DNA of 64,000 nt from DATBVX01 sp963705495 (GCA_963705495.1 CAVPJQ010000019.1:27351-91350), one strand, 5' to 3'. Counted from the first letter of the stretch, positions 8,336 to 18,572 are shown. Program-made: numbers and translations. The notes: a model not told the origin generated them from the sequence alone.

Positions 8336-11300
8336 TCAGAAGTCTGCGGTCACACTGACGAACCCGTAGCGGCCCAGCGTATCGTAGAGTTGCGGGAACG
8401 TGTTGCCGTTGCAGAACACATCCAGGCAGCTGTCCTGCCCGATCAGCGGTGGGTCCTCATCCGTGAGGTTGTTAATGCCGACACGCAGCGTGATGCTCTG
8501 GTTGAACGTGTAGGAACCCGCGAGATCCAGGTAGCTCATCGACTTGATGCTGGCGTCCGTCGCCGGGACATCGCCGTTGAGCTGTGGATTGGAGCTCGTC
8601 GTGTCGAGCTTGGTGCTGTCGATATAACGCCAGCTCAATGACAGGTCGAGGTTCCACGGCGTAGACCAGGTGGCCCTGAACTTGTGGCGCCACTCCGGCG
8701 TCGGCACGCCGCACGAGAGGCCGTACAAGCCCTTGCAGTCGTATGAAGCGGAGCCCGTGGTCGGCTGTATTGTCAGCGTGTCGACGTACGTTCCGATCAG
8801 CTGGAACGCGAGCCGTCCCGCGTTGCCACCCATGTCGAAGTTGTAGTTCAACTCCGTATCGATGCCCTTGGTGCGCAGCGACCCGGTGTTGATGATCGGA
8901 TCATCGACGAAGCCGAGCGTGCCGATCCACAGTGACCCGGATCCCGGCGCACGGTGGACCTGGCTGCAGAACCCCGGGTCGGCAGTGTTGAGGCAGTTAT
9001 TGATAATCACGTCCGCGCCGACGCTGTTGATCAGGCCTTCCACCTTGATGTCGTAGTAGTCCGCAGACCAGCTGAGGTGCGGCAGAAAGCTGGGCGTCAG
9101 TACGAACCCATAGGAGTAGGTGTCCGACTCTTCCGGGTCGAGGTCCGGATTGCCACCGACCAGCCCGTTGTACTGCGAGGCCGGGTTCTCGAGGATCGAG
9201 CCGTACTGAGCTGCGGTGACGCCCGTATTGGCACATTCCGCGAGAGTCGCCCCACCGCTGGCGACCCCGCTGGCGTCGAGTGCGCCCGCGCATGGATCGG
9301 CGTTACCGTCGAGCTGCACACGATCCTGCAGAAACAACTCCTGTCCATTCGGCGCGCGCACTGCTCTCTGGTAGCTGCCACGGAAGCGGACGCTTTCGAC
9401 CGGCGCGTAGTTCAGGCCGAACTTGTAGGTGTCGGTATCGAATCCCAGGCTGTAGTCGGAATACCGGTAGCCGGCTTCCACCGCCAGATCCTGTGCGCCC
9501 GTCTTGTCCTGCATGAGTGGCATGCGAGCTTCGACGAACAGCTCTTTGACGTCGAACGAACCGATCGTATTGAGCTCGGGAGCGCCCTGGCCCAGCAGAT
9601 CGTTGGTCTGATAGGCCTGGTCCGTCTTCAGCTCCTGTTCCTCGCGCCGGTATTCCGCGCCGAACGCGACGCCGAGACCATCATTGGCAGACGGCAGCTT
9701 GGCGCCGTACTGACCAAGATCTCCGGTGACTGAACCGCTGAGGACTTCTTCGGTGGTCTGACCCTGCTTGAACCCCGGCACTTGCACATAGTTGAGGGCT
9801 TCCTGCGTGACGCCACCGTTCTGCCAGATGTTATAAGGCACGCACTTCGCGTCGTCGTTGGTGACGTCCGCGTCCACGTTCACACGACACACGGGCTGGC
9901 CGGTCGTCGGATCGTTCACGACGGTAAGCGCCTTACCGAGTCGCGCCGCGGAAAAGTCATTGAGGAAGTTCTCCTTATAGACCGTCGTGCCGTACAGGCC
10001 GTAAGCGTCATAGCTCCACGCCTCACCGAAATTGCCGCGCACGCCCAGCACGCCGCGATAGGAAGTGTGTTCGAGATCGTCCCGCCGTCCGCCACCTTCG
10101 ACATTGCGCCGGCCGAGGCCGAGGAATACATCGTTCTGGCCCGGCTGCCGGTTGACCAGCGGGTCGTTGCACAGCAGGTTGACCTGCGAGGCGGACAGCA
10201 ACGGGTTGTCGCAGTTGACCACATAGTTGCCATAGAACGGCGGTTGGCCACTGTTGGAACCGAAGAACGCGCCGCTCGGGGCAACCTGTGACACGGTCTT
10301 GTCGTTCATGAACATGAACTCGGTGTACGCAGTGGCGTGCTCGTTCATGTCGTAGTGGGCGAACAGACCCGCCGTGTAGCGATCATCGGGTCGCTGGTAA
10401 TAGTTGAGCGGCCCGAAGTTGTACACATCTGTCGCAAAATCGTACGGACGGAAATTATTGTTGGCATCAACGGTGTAGTAACCGTTGTTCGGCTCCGCGG
10501 CGGCGCCGAAAGCGGCTGGATCCTGGTTGACCGGCTGGAACAGCCCGGGTGCGGAAGTCACTGAGCCGTTGCAGGAGAATTCGTCACCCGAGCCGAGAGT
10601 GCACGCGCTGAAGTCGCGGTTCGCCTGTGTGATCGCCGACAGCGTGCGGTAGCCGGCATACACGGTCGCATTGCCGCGCCCATCGCCGGAATTCATACCC
10701 ATGATGAACGTGAAGTCCTTCGAATAACCATCGGTCACGTTACTGTCGGGCGTCGGAAAGCCGCTGGCCGCGACCACATCGCTGGCGCTGTTGCCGTTGT
10801 TGTGTTGATAGAGCGCGTATTGCGCATCGAGGCGCACGCCTTCGAAGTGGTCATTCATGATGAAGTTGACCACGCCGGCCACAGCGTCCGCGCCATAGAC
10901 GGCCGAGGCACCGCCAGTGAGCACTTCCACGCGCTCGACCAACGCGCCGGGAATCTGGTTGAGATCGGGCGATGAGGCGCCGTTCTGTGTCGGATCGCCC
11001 GGCATCAGGCGGCGGCTGTTCACCAGCACCAGGGTGCGCTGCGAGCCCAGGCCGCGAAGGTTCACGGTCGCTGCGCCGGTCGCGCCGTTGGAGATGTTGC
11101 CACCGAAGTCGGCGACCGCCTGCGGCAGATTGTTGACGAGATCCTCGACGCGTGTGACGCCTTCGAGCTTCAACTCCTCGTTGCCGACCGAGGTGACCGG
11201 GCTGATGCTGGTCAGGTTGGGTTGCGGAATGCGGGAACCCGTGACGACGACAGTTCCGATCTCTGACGCCGGTGCAGCTTCCTGCGCCTCCTGCGCGAAC

Positions 11301-11389
11301 GCAGGCATGCTCGTGCTGGCCGCCGTCGCCGCACTTGCAAGCAGTGCGTAACGAACGGCGCGTGCCAGTTGATTGTTACGGTAGATCAT
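8336..11389 (-). CDS. TonB-dependent receptor
   Basis: This is a 1017-residue outer-membrane receptor. It has a signal peptide ending in PAFAQ, a short Ala/Glu-rich stretch, then a TonB-box-like EIGTVVVTGSRIP and a plug domain with VNLRGLGSQRTLVLVNSRR. A 22-strand barrel follows, ending in the canonical terminal Phe (FVSVTADF). It imports an unidentified substrate using TonB energy. ATG 11389 is favoured over in-frame starts upstream because a perfect AGGAGG (11395-11400) sits five bases before it and the signal peptide then starts directly. It is divergent from the M49 peptidase gene and terminated by the hairpin at 8282-8314. Confidence 0.93.
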   Translation of the reverse strand: MIYRNNQLARAVRYALLASAATAASTSMPAFAQEAQEAAPASEIGTVVVTGSRIPQPNLTSISPVTSVGNEELKLEGVTRVEDLVNNLPQAVADFGGNISNGATGAATVNLRGLGSQRTLVLVNSRRLMPGDPTQNGASSPDLNQIPGALVERVEVLTGGASAVYGADAVAGVVNFIMNDHFEGVRLDAQYALYQHNNGNSASDVVAASGFPTPDSNVTDGYSKDFTFIMGMNSGDGRGNATVYAGYRTLSAITQANRDFSACTLGSGDEFSCNGSVTSAPGLFQPVNQDPAAFGAAAEPNNGYYTVDANNNFRPYDFATDVYNFGPLNYYQRPDDRYTAGLFAHYDMNEHATAYTEFMFMNDKTVSQVAPSGAFFGSNSGQPPFYGNYVVNCDNPLLSASQVNLLCNDPLVNRQPGQNDVFLGLGRRNVEGGGRRDDLEHTSYRGVLGVRGNFGEAWSYDAYGLYGTTVYKENFLNDFSAARLGKALTVVNDPTTGQPVCRVNVDADVTNDDAKCVPYNIWQNGGVTQEALNYVQVPGFKQGQTTEEVLSGSVTGDLGQYGAKLPSANDGLGVAFGAEYRREEQELKTDQAYQTNDLLGQGAPELNTIGSFDVKELFVEARMPLMQDKTGAQDLAVEAGYRYSDYSLGFDTDTYKFGLNYAPVESVRFRGSYQRAVRAPNGQELFLQDRVQLDGNADPCAGALDASGVASGGATLAECANTGVTAAQYGSILENPASQYNGLVGGNPDLDPEESDTYSYGFVLTPSFLPHLSWSADYYDIKVEGLINSVGADVIINNCLNTADPGFCSQVHRAPGSGSLWIGTLGFVDDPIINTGSLRTKGIDTELNYNFDMGGNAGRLAFQLIGTYVDTLTIQPTTGSASYDCKGLYGLSCGVPTPEWRHKFRATWSTPWNLDLSLSWRYIDSTKLDTTSSNPQLNGDVPATDASIKSMSYLDLAGSYTFNQSITLRVGINNLTDEDPPLIGQDSCLDVFCNGNTFPQLYDTLGRYGFVSVTADF

Positions 11390-11593
11390 TGAGTCCTCCT
11401 CAAGATCGCGATTCAATAGCCAAAGGCCATCGGGTAATGCCGCGACGTGCATGCCCGATGCGGTTTGTGAATGCCTTTGCTGCATGCTAGCGACAGCGAT
11501 TTCGCGCACGAGGGCGGTGGTAGTCTTTCTGTGTGGCATTAGTTGCCGAAATTCATCTGTCGCTTTGCGTGCTGCGCCAGAGGAGATGTGCAG

Positions 11594-13267
11594 ATGCGCG
11601 TATTCTTTTTATCTGTGTGCCTGCTCCTGAGCAGCGCCGTGTTCGCCACTGACTTGGTATTCACAGCAGCGCAGCTCGATGCGATGGCGCGACGGTTCGT
11701 CCCGGTGGACGTCACGGTCGACGTAGCGCGTCTGCCCGCGAACGAAAAGCTCGCGTTGCGCAGGATGATCGAGGCGGCACGACTGTTCGATCCGCTTTTC
11801 ATGCGGCAGGTGTCGGTTATCGGCCCGGACACGCTGTTGTTGCTCCTGAATGACGCATCGCCGCTCGCGCCGTCGCGCCTGCGCTACTTCATGATCAACA
11901 AGGGGCCGTGGTCTTCGCTCGACGAGGACTTGCCATTCATCCCGGGCGTTGGTCCCAAGCCCAAGGGTGGAAACTTCTACCCGGGCGATGCCACCCGCGA
12001 GGAAGTACAGGCTTGGATGGAGTCATTGCCGGCCAAGGAGCGCGAAGCCGCGCAAGGGTTCTTCACCACCATTCGGCATCTGCCATCAGGAGCGCTCAGC
12101 GCGGTGCCCTACAGCATGGAGTACCAGGGCGAGCTCACCGAGGCCGCACGCCTGTTGCGCGAAGCCGCGGCGGCCACGACGCAGCCGACCCTCAGGAACT
12201 TTCTCGAGAAGCGGGCCAGTGCGTTCCTCAGCAACGACTACTACGAGAGCGATATCGCGTGGATGGAGCTCGATGCGTCGATCGAGCCGACGATCGGCCC
12301 TTATGAGGTCTATGAAGATGAGTGGTTCAACTTCAAGGCAGCGTTCGAGGCCTTCATCCTGCTCACCGATACGGAGGCGACCGGGCAACTGGCGCGCTTC
12401 AGCCGCGAGCTGCAGGAGCTGGAAGATCACCTGCCCATCGACGCGAAATTCCGTAATCCAAAGCTCGGCGGTTTCTCACCGATCCGGGTCGCGGATGTCG
12501 TGTTCTGCTCGGGCGACGGTAACCACGGCGTGCAAACTGCGGCGTACAACCTGCCGAACGACGAACGCGTAGTCGCGCTCAAGGGCTCGAAGCGAGTAAT
12601 GCTCAAGAATTTTCAGCACGCGAAATTCGATCATGTGCTGGTTCCGATTTCTCAGCGTGTGCTCGCCCAGGACGACCAGGCACTGGTCGCATTCGAGCCC
12701 TTCTTCACGCACATCCTCATGCACGAGCTGATGCATGGACTCGGCCCGCAGACCATCCGCGTCGCTGGACGCGAGACGACAGTGCGCCAGGAGCTCAAGG
12801 AGCTCAACGGCACGCTCGAGGAAGCCAAGGCCGACATCTCGGGCCTGTGGGCGCTTCAGTATCTCGCCGACAAGGGCGTCGTGCCCAAGAGCCAGGAGCG
12901 CGCCTTCTACACGACCTTCCTCGCTTCGACGTTTCGCACCCTGCGCTTCGGCTTCACCGATTCGCACGCCAAGGGCATGGCGCTGCAGGTGAATACTCTC
13001 CTCGATCAGGGCGCTATTAGCGTGCAACCCGACGGAACCTTCCGGCTCAACTTCGCGAAGGCTCGAAAGGCCGTTGCGGCGCTGACCCGCGAGATCATGA
13101 CCATCCAGGCGACGGGCGACTACGCGCGAGCCAAGGCGCTGCTGGAGCGCATGGTGGTGATCCGGCCCGAGGTGAAGCTCCTGCTCGATCGTCTCGTCGA
13201 CGTTCCGGTAGACATCACCCCGCGATTCGTGACAGCAGACGAACTGACCGCGGCGCCGCCTCCGTGA
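11594..13267 (+). CDS. Exported M49-family (dipeptidyl-peptidase III-like) metallopeptidase
   Basis: This is a 557-residue protein with a signal peptide (residues 1-18). The zinc motif HELMH lies at 377-381 in ILMHELMHGLGPQTI, and the third-ligand helix at about 408-415 is LEEAKADI. The family resembles the peptidase-like domain attached to plant NUDT3 proteins, with matching blocks for the HExxH, the EEAKADIxGLWAL helix and a FRxLRFGxxxxHxKG segment. Classic DPP III has HExxxH, so this shorter HExxH marks a separate branch. The start is supported by AGGAGA at 11581-11586. The export signal suggests periplasmic peptide turnover; that is inference. Confidence 0.8.
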   Translation: MRVFFLSVCLLLSSAVFATDLVFTAAQLDAMARRFVPVDVTVDVARLPANEKLALRRMIEAARLFDPLFMRQVSVIGPDTLLLLLNDASPLAPSRLRYFMINKGPWSSLDEDLPFIPGVGPKPKGGNFYPGDATREEVQAWMESLPAKEREAAQGFFTTIRHLPSGALSAVPYSMEYQGELTEAARLLREAAAATTQPTLRNFLEKRASAFLSNDYYESDIAWMELDASIEPTIGPYEVYEDEWFNFKAAFEAFILLTDTEATGQLARFSRELQELEDHLPIDAKFRNPKLGGFSPIRVADVVFCSGDGNHGVQTAAYNLPNDERVVALKGSKRVMLKNFQHAKFDHVLVPISQRVLAQDDQALVAFEPFFTHILMHELMHGLGPQTIRVAGRETTVRQELKELNGTLEEAKADISGLWALQYLADKGVVPKSQERAFYTTFLASTFRTLRFGFTDSHAKGMALQVNTLLDQGAISVQPDGTFRLNFAKARKAVAALTREIMTIQATGDYARAKALLERMVVIRPEVKLLLDRLVDVPVDITPRFVTADELTAAPPP

Positions 13268-13380
13268 AAGGCAGCCTCCCTTCCCGCCATGGCCGGAGCA
13301 CACTGACCTTCCGCCTGAAAGCGTGACTTTGCACCGCCGCCGACGAAGAATGGTGCTGCAACCGCAGGGATCCCGATCGT

Positions 13381-15024
13381 ATGGATGTGCCGCAATCACC
13401 CTCGCCAGGCGAATTGGGCGTCGATGAGGCGCTCCGGGAAAGCGAGCAACGCTATCGCGCCCTCGTGAATGCGTTGCCGCAAGCCATCCTCGTGCACGAT
13501 GGCGTGCGCTGCCTGTTTGCGAACCCGGCCGCGCTGCGACTTGTGGGCGCAGCGACGCTGGAAGAAGTCATTGACCGCCCGGTCCTTTCCTTCGCTCATC
13601 CGGACAACCTCAGCCTTCTGGAAGAGCGCACCCGTCGCATCATCGTGGAGGGCATACCCGCACCGCCCATCGAAGTGCCGGTGATTCGCCAGGACGGGAC
13701 GTTGGTGTGGGTCGAGGCAACCGGAGTGCGAGTGGATTTCGGGGGGCGCCCCGCAGCGCAGACACTGTTGCAGGACGTCACCGCGCGCCGCGAGCGCGCC
13801 GAACGGGAGAAAGCGCTCACCGCCCGCCTGCAAGCGCAATCGACGGTCCTGCTCAGGCTCGCCGTCGATCCGTTACTGGCCTCGGGTGACTTCATTGCCG
13901 GACTGCACCTCATCACGGAAAACGGGGCGCGCACCCTCGGCGTCGAGAGCGCGAGCGTGTGGCTGTTCGATGAGGATCGAGCCACGCTGCGTTGCCTGGA
14001 TCGCTACGACGTGGATTCCGGCAGACACCTGCACGGCATCGATCTCACAGCGAGGAATTACCCGGCGTATTTTGCGGCGCTCCACACCGATCGCGCGGTG
14101 CCCGTGTCCGATGCCCACACGGATCCGCGCACCAGCTCGCTGCGCGACGACTATCTCGTGCCGTGGAATGTGGGCGCCCTGCTCGACTCGCCTGTGCGCC
14201 TGTCCGGAGGGCTGATCGGGGTACTGTGCCTCGAGCAGCATGCGCGCGGCCGGGCGTGGGAACCAGACGAAATCGCGTTTGCCGGCGGTCTCGCCGACCA
14301 GGTTGGTCACGCGTTCGCCAACGCGGAGAGTGCACGCGCCGCGGAGGACATCCGCATTCTTGCCGGCAAACTCATGCAGCTGCAGGACGAGGAGCGACGC
14401 CGCATCGGGCGTGAGCTGCATGATTCGACCGGCCAGGTGCTCGCAGCGCTGGAAATGACGCTCGAGCGCGCAGTCGCTGCCCTTGAGTCGAAGGGCCCGT
14501 CGAAGGATCCAAAGCTGACCCAGCTCCTCGCCGAATGCTCACAGCTCGCCCGCCAGTGCTCGCAGGAAATTCGCACTGCATCCTACCTCTTGCACCCACC
14601 ATTGCTCGACGAACTCGGGCTGCCGACCGCGCTGCGCTGGCTCGTCGATGGGTTCACCGCGCGCAGCAGCATTCCCGTACAGCTCGAATTGCCGGCAACC
14701 AGCGTGCGCCTGCAACCGGACCAGGAGCTGTCGCTGTTTCGGGTCGTGCAGGAAGCGCTCTCCAACATTCAGAAACACTCCGGCAGCAAGATGGCACGCG
14801 TGCGTCTGAAGACAGAGCCTGACCGAGTCTGCATCGAGGTGCGTGACTTTGGTCGCGGTCTCGACGGGCCAGGAGTTCCGGCGGCGGCGCAGCCGACCGG
14901 CGTTGGTCTCGCCGGAATGCGCGAACGGCTGCGCCAGTTGGGTGGCAACCTCGCCATCGAGTCCGATTCGACAGGCACCTCGATCGTTGCGTCGGTGCCG
15001 CTCACCTCACCCGTGGCCGCGTGA
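13381..15024 (+). CDS. PAS-GAF sensor histidine kinase, NarL/DegS type
   Basis: This 547-residue kinase has no membrane segments. It contains a PAS domain (about 20-135), a GAF domain (about 155-318), a HisKA_3 dimerisation domain with the phospho-acceptor His347 in RRRIGRELHDSTGQ, and an HATPase_c domain (about 445-542) with N462 in the N-box and DFGRGLDG as the G1 box. HPPLLDELGL (405-414) is typical of this class. It should phosphorylate the response regulator that overlaps its stop codon. The cytoplasmic PAS and GAF modules suggest a soluble or redox signal; the ligand is unknown. Confidence 0.92.
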   Translation: MDVPQSPSPGELGVDEALRESEQRYRALVNALPQAILVHDGVRCLFANPAALRLVGAATLEEVIDRPVLSFAHPDNLSLLEERTRRIIVEGIPAPPIEVPVIRQDGTLVWVEATGVRVDFGGRPAAQTLLQDVTARRERAEREKALTARLQAQSTVLLRLAVDPLLASGDFIAGLHLITENGARTLGVESASVWLFDEDRATLRCLDRYDVDSGRHLHGIDLTARNYPAYFAALHTDRAVPVSDAHTDPRTSSLRDDYLVPWNVGALLDSPVRLSGGLIGVLCLEQHARGRAWEPDEIAFAGGLADQVGHAFANAESARAAEDIRILAGKLMQLQDEERRRIGRELHDSTGQVLAALEMTLERAVAALESKGPSKDPKLTQLLAECSQLARQCSQEIRTASYLLHPPLLDELGLPTALRWLVDGFTARSSIPVQLELPATSVRLQPDQELSLFRVVQEALSNIQKHSGSKMARVRLKTEPDRVCIEVRDFGRGLDGPGVPAAAQPTGVGLAGMRERLRQLGGNLAIESDSTGTSIVASVPLTSPVAA

Positions 15025-15671
15025 AGAAGGCCTCGATTCTCATCGCCGACGATCATGAGCTCGTGCGCCGCGGGCTTTGCGCCGTAGTCACCGAAGTCGA
15101 TGGCTGGCGTGTCGTGGCGGAGGCCGGCGACGGCCGAGCGGCGGTGGAGCTCGCGCTCCAGCACCAGCCCGATATCGCTGTCCTGGACCTCGCGATGCCG
15201 GAGCAGAACGGCCTGGAGGCCACTCGCCGCATCGTTGCGCAAGCACCGCACACACGCGTGCTGATTCTGACTGCGCACGAATCCGAACAGGTGGTGCGTG
15301 AGGTTCTTGATGCGGGTGCGCTTGGTTACCTTCTCAAGTCTGACGCCGGTCACGAGCTCGTTGCTGCGATCCAGGCCCTGCTCGATGGTAAGCCGTACTT
15401 CACCTCAAAAGTGGCGCGGCTCATCCTGAAGGGGTATCTCGAGTCCGGCACCCTCTCTTCCGCGGGAATCGGCGGGAGCCTCTCCCCGCGGGAACGCGAG
15501 ATCGTGCAGCTGCTGGCAGAGGGCAAGACCAACAAGGAAGTTGCCCGCCGGCTCGGCATTACGGTCAAGACCGCTGAGACTCACCGCAACAACATCATGC
15601 GCAAGATGGGGTTCGAGTCGCTGGCAGACCTGGTCAGGTACGCCGTCCGCAACCGGATCATCGATGCCTGA
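15021..15671 (+). CDS. NarL/FixJ-type response regulator
   Basis: This is a 216-residue regulator. The receiver domain has acidic residues D10-D11, phospho-acceptor D56 (in AVLDLAMPEQNG) and K106. It is joined to a C-terminal LuxR-type helix-turn-helix (about 150-208, LSPREREIVQLLAEGKTNKE onward). It begins at GTG 15021, which overlaps the kinase stop as GTGA, so the two are translationally coupled. It is a transcription activator or repressor with unknown targets. Confidence 0.93.
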   Translation: MKKASILIADDHELVRRGLCAVVTEVDGWRVVAEAGDGRAAVELALQHQPDIAVLDLAMPEQNGLEATRRIVAQAPHTRVLILTAHESEQVVREVLDAGALGYLLKSDAGHELVAAIQALLDGKPYFTSKVARLILKGYLESGTLSSAGIGGSLSPREREIVQLLAEGKTNKEVARRLGITVKTAETHRNNIMRKMGFESLADLVRYAVRNRIIDA

Positions 15672-15790
15672 GAGTTCCCCTCACTCGCCTACGTAGTCTT
15701 CCACGCGCCGCTACGGGACTCCACGCATTCGCAATGTGTGGTGGTGCAGCTAATGTCCGCCCGCGGTTTCCCCTGTTACCGGTGTCACGG

Positions 15791-17053
15791 ATGGCTCAAA
15801 TGCGCGCGACATTCAAACTGATCTCTCCCTGTGATCTGACAACGCATAGTCGTATGCGCGGCGCCCGCGGGATCGCCGGCAGTGCGCGCTCGAGTGCCCA
15901 TGCCTCGACTGCCGTGCGCAAGGAGTCGGGTGCGGCGCGCGTATTCGCGGACGATCCTTGTCTGGATCAGCTCCTGCTCGAGTGGTATGGCAACGAGAAC
16001 GGCGATGGCATCGTGATCATTTCGCACGCTGGCACCGTCGCGCATGCCAATGATCGCTTTCGAAGTCTCTGGAACGTCGGCCCGGAGACGCGCCTGAATG
16101 TCGAAGCGGATGTCTGGAATGCGGTGCTGCGCCTGGTCGACGAGCCACAGACCGTGCAGGACATGATCACGGCTTTCGGACTCGATTCGGTGGCGGCCGC
16201 GAAATGGACCTGGAAGCTGACCAACGGACAACAGGTCGAGTGCCGTACCGCCCCGCTGACCGACGATGGCAGCTCACGCGAGAATCGCATCTGGTCGTTT
16301 CGCGAACTCAACGAAGGCGGACCGCGAGAGGACCAGGTGTTGCATGCGCAGCGCCTCGAAGCCGTCGGTACGGTTGCGTGTCAGCTCACGCACGAACTCA
16401 AAAACGCACTCGCTCCGATCATTGGCGCCGTCGAGCTGGCCCAGCTCACGCTGCCAGATGACCATCGCGCTCACAGTCACCTGAGCCAGATCACGCGCGC
16501 GACCGCGCGGGCCGGCGATCTCGCGCAGAAGATCCTCAGTTTCGGCAAGAACGGCATCGAGCCGCGACAACAGCATGACCTCGGAGCCATCGTGCGCGAG
16601 TCCCTGGATCTGCTGACAGCCGCCTTGCCCCGCAATGTGGCGATTCAGGCGCGTATCGATCCGGTCCCGCCGATCCTGGTCGCCGCACGCGAGATCCAGC
16701 AGATTCTGATGAACCTGTGCATCAACGCGTGGCAGGCGATCGAGCCGGCCCCGGGCATCATCACGATCAGCGTGAGCGAGGATCGCGTGGAGCCCGAAGA
16801 CGTGATCGCCTCCCCTGACCTCGTGCCGGGCACCTATGTTCGGCTGTCAGTACGCGACAACGGTTGCGGCATGGACGAGGAAACGCTGCAGCAGATCTTC
16901 CAGCCGTTCTTCACCACCAAGGCATCCGACTCTGGTACCGGCCTTGGCCTCGCAGTGGTGCAGGCGATTGCGGAATCGCACGGCGCGGCGATCTCGGTAG
17001 ACAGCGCGCCTGGCCGCGGCACGGCCTTTCACGTCTGCTTTCGCGCTGCCTGA
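15791..17053 (+). CDS. Orphan PAS-like sensor histidine kinase
   Basis: This protein of about 420 residues has an N-terminal unstructured stretch, a PAS-like domain (GDGIVIISHAGTVAHANDRF), a HisKA H-box (LEAVGTVACQLTHELKNALA) and an HATPase_c domain (NGCGMDEE, then FFTTKASDSGTGLGLAVV). The H-box and GTGLGL loop match NtrB-like kinases that usually end in a receiver domain; none is fused here and no response regulator follows. No membrane helix was seen. ATG 15791 was chosen, but GTG 15782 and an upstream start at 15734 are in frame and the ribosome site is weak. It converges on the M20 gene with a two-base gap. Confidence 0.87.
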   Translation: MAQMRATFKLISPCDLTTHSRMRGARGIAGSARSSAHASTAVRKESGAARVFADDPCLDQLLLEWYGNENGDGIVIISHAGTVAHANDRFRSLWNVGPETRLNVEADVWNAVLRLVDEPQTVQDMITAFGLDSVAAAKWTWKLTNGQQVECRTAPLTDDGSSRENRIWSFRELNEGGPREDQVLHAQRLEAVGTVACQLTHELKNALAPIIGAVELAQLTLPDDHRAHSHLSQITRATARAGDLAQKILSFGKNGIEPRQQHDLGAIVRESLDLLTAALPRNVAIQARIDPVPPILVAAREIQQILMNLCINAWQAIEPAPGIITISVSEDRVEPEDVIASPDLVPGTYVRLSVRDNGCGMDEETLQQIFQPFFTTKASDSGTGLGLAVVQAIAESHGAAISVDSAPGRGTAFHVCFRAA

Positions 17054-17055
17054 CG

Positions 17056-18555
17056 CTACGCCAGCGCGAACAGGATATCGACGAACGAGCGCACTGCGCC
17101 GTCCATGCCCGCGAGCTTCGGGTTCTTCGAATCGATGAGGTAGTACTCATCCGGCGCATGGGCTCGCGCGCCGTGCCCGAGGCCGTGATGGGCCGCCGCG
17201 AGATTGAGCGGTGCGCCGGTAAACACGTAGCCGGGCCAGGAGCCACCGCGCCGCGGCCACAGGATCGGATCGGTCGCCGCGTTTCGATACACGGTTTTCT
17301 GTGCCTGGATGATCCGCGAACTGACGTCAGTCGTGGTCGGATCGTAGCCGCCAGTCGCATTGACCTCGATATCGCCATAGCCGCGGCTCTGCAGATGTGC
17401 CTTGAGCTTCGCGACCGTGTCCTCGAAAGTCATGTCCGGGACCAGCCGCAGATCCAGTTTCGCTGCCGCACGGTGCGGCAGGATCGTCATGCCACCGGGG
17501 CCGATATAACCACCCACCAGCCCTTCGATGTTCACGGTAGGCCGGCTGCACATGTCTTCCAGCGCCTGTCGCCAGCTCGCATCGCGAGCCCAGTGCAGGA
17601 CGCCGAGCGATTTCTTGGTCGATTCCTCTGCGATCCGTTGCGCAGCCACGTCGAGCATCTCCTTGTCCGCTGCGGAGATTGGCCTCACGCGCTCCAACAG
17701 GCCGTCGATCGCCGGATCACCCTTCGCGTCGATCAGGGTATTGAGCGCCTGCACGAGATGCCACGCCGGGCTGTCGACGCACGCACGATTCGACGAATGA
17801 ATGTCCTTGGCCGGTCCACGTCCCCACTTTTCACCGCTCGCGAGGAGCTCCGCTTCGACCACCCCCTTGGCGCCGAGCGAGATCGTGATGCTCCCGTCGC
17901 GGTCCTGCGCCGCGTCGGGCATCAGCATCGCGTCGCATTTGCCGAGCGCGGCGCGCACTGGCGGCGCGAGTACCAGCTGGCGAATATGCGGTGAGCCGAT
18001 TTCCTCTTCACCTTCCGCGACCAGCACCAGGTTCACCGGCAACTTGCGCTTGGCGCCGCGGATCGCATGCAATGCCGCCAGGAAAGAAGATTCCGGGCCT
18101 TTCTGATTCACGGCGCCACGACCCATCACGACCGTGCCGAGATCCGGCATCTCGATCAGTCGCGCCTCCCAGGGCGGCACCGACCATTCCTGTCCTTCAA
18201 CCTGCTTCACGTCGTACATGAAGTAGATGCCGATGGTGCGCTTCGCGCCGGCATCCAGCGTGGCGAAAATACCGGGGTGCCTGTCAGTCGGCATCTTCTC
18301 GACGTGCTGAAACCCCGCATCGCGAAGCAAGCCCATCGTGAACTCGCAGCTTTCAGCCACCTTGTTGTCTTCGGCGGCGATCCCGTAGTGGCGAATCCAT
18401 TCCTGCAAGCGTGCGACGGCCTCCTGGTGCCGGCGCTCCACCTGCGTATAGATCGGCCCCAGGTTGGAGGCGGCGAAAGAGCGCTGCGCCAGCCATAGCG
18501 CCGCACTGGTTCCGGCGGCGCCCGCCACGAAGTTGCGCCGAGTGATGCTGCTCAC
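17056..18555 (-). CDS. Tat-exported M20-family metallo-hydrolase with altered metal ligands
   Basis: This is a 499-residue protein with a twin-arginine signal (SITRRNFVAG at 3-12, then an Ala-rich segment) and an M20 peptidase fold. The catalytic EGEEEIGS block lies at about 181-188, and the C-terminal HHGLGHGARAHAPDEYYLID segment is intact. The first zinc-ligand His is replaced: YFMYDVKQ at 111-118 has Met where HxD is usual. The bridging Asp is Asn150 in GRGAVNQKGP. Either this is a subgroup with changed metal binding or activity is altered. GTG 18555 gives the Tat signal directly and follows the alcohol dehydrogenase stop by 17 bases. Confidence 0.82.
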   Translation of the reverse strand: MSSITRRNFVAGAAGTSAALWLAQRSFAASNLGPIYTQVERRHQEAVARLQEWIRHYGIAAEDNKVAESCEFTMGLLRDAGFQHVEKMPTDRHPGIFATLDAGAKRTIGIYFMYDVKQVEGQEWSVPPWEARLIEMPDLGTVVMGRGAVNQKGPESSFLAALHAIRGAKRKLPVNLVLVAEGEEEIGSPHIRQLVLAPPVRAALGKCDAMLMPDAAQDRDGSITISLGAKGVVEAELLASGEKWGRGPAKDIHSSNRACVDSPAWHLVQALNTLIDAKGDPAIDGLLERVRPISAADKEMLDVAAQRIAEESTKKSLGVLHWARDASWRQALEDMCSRPTVNIEGLVGGYIGPGGMTILPHRAAAKLDLRLVPDMTFEDTVAKLKAHLQSRGYGDIEVNATGGYDPTTTDVSSRIIQAQKTVYRNAATDPILWPRRGGSWPGYVFTGAPLNLAAAHHGLGHGARAHAPDEYYLIDSKNPKLAGMDGAVRSFVDILFALA

Positions 18556-18572
18556 GATTGTTTGAGTTCCTG

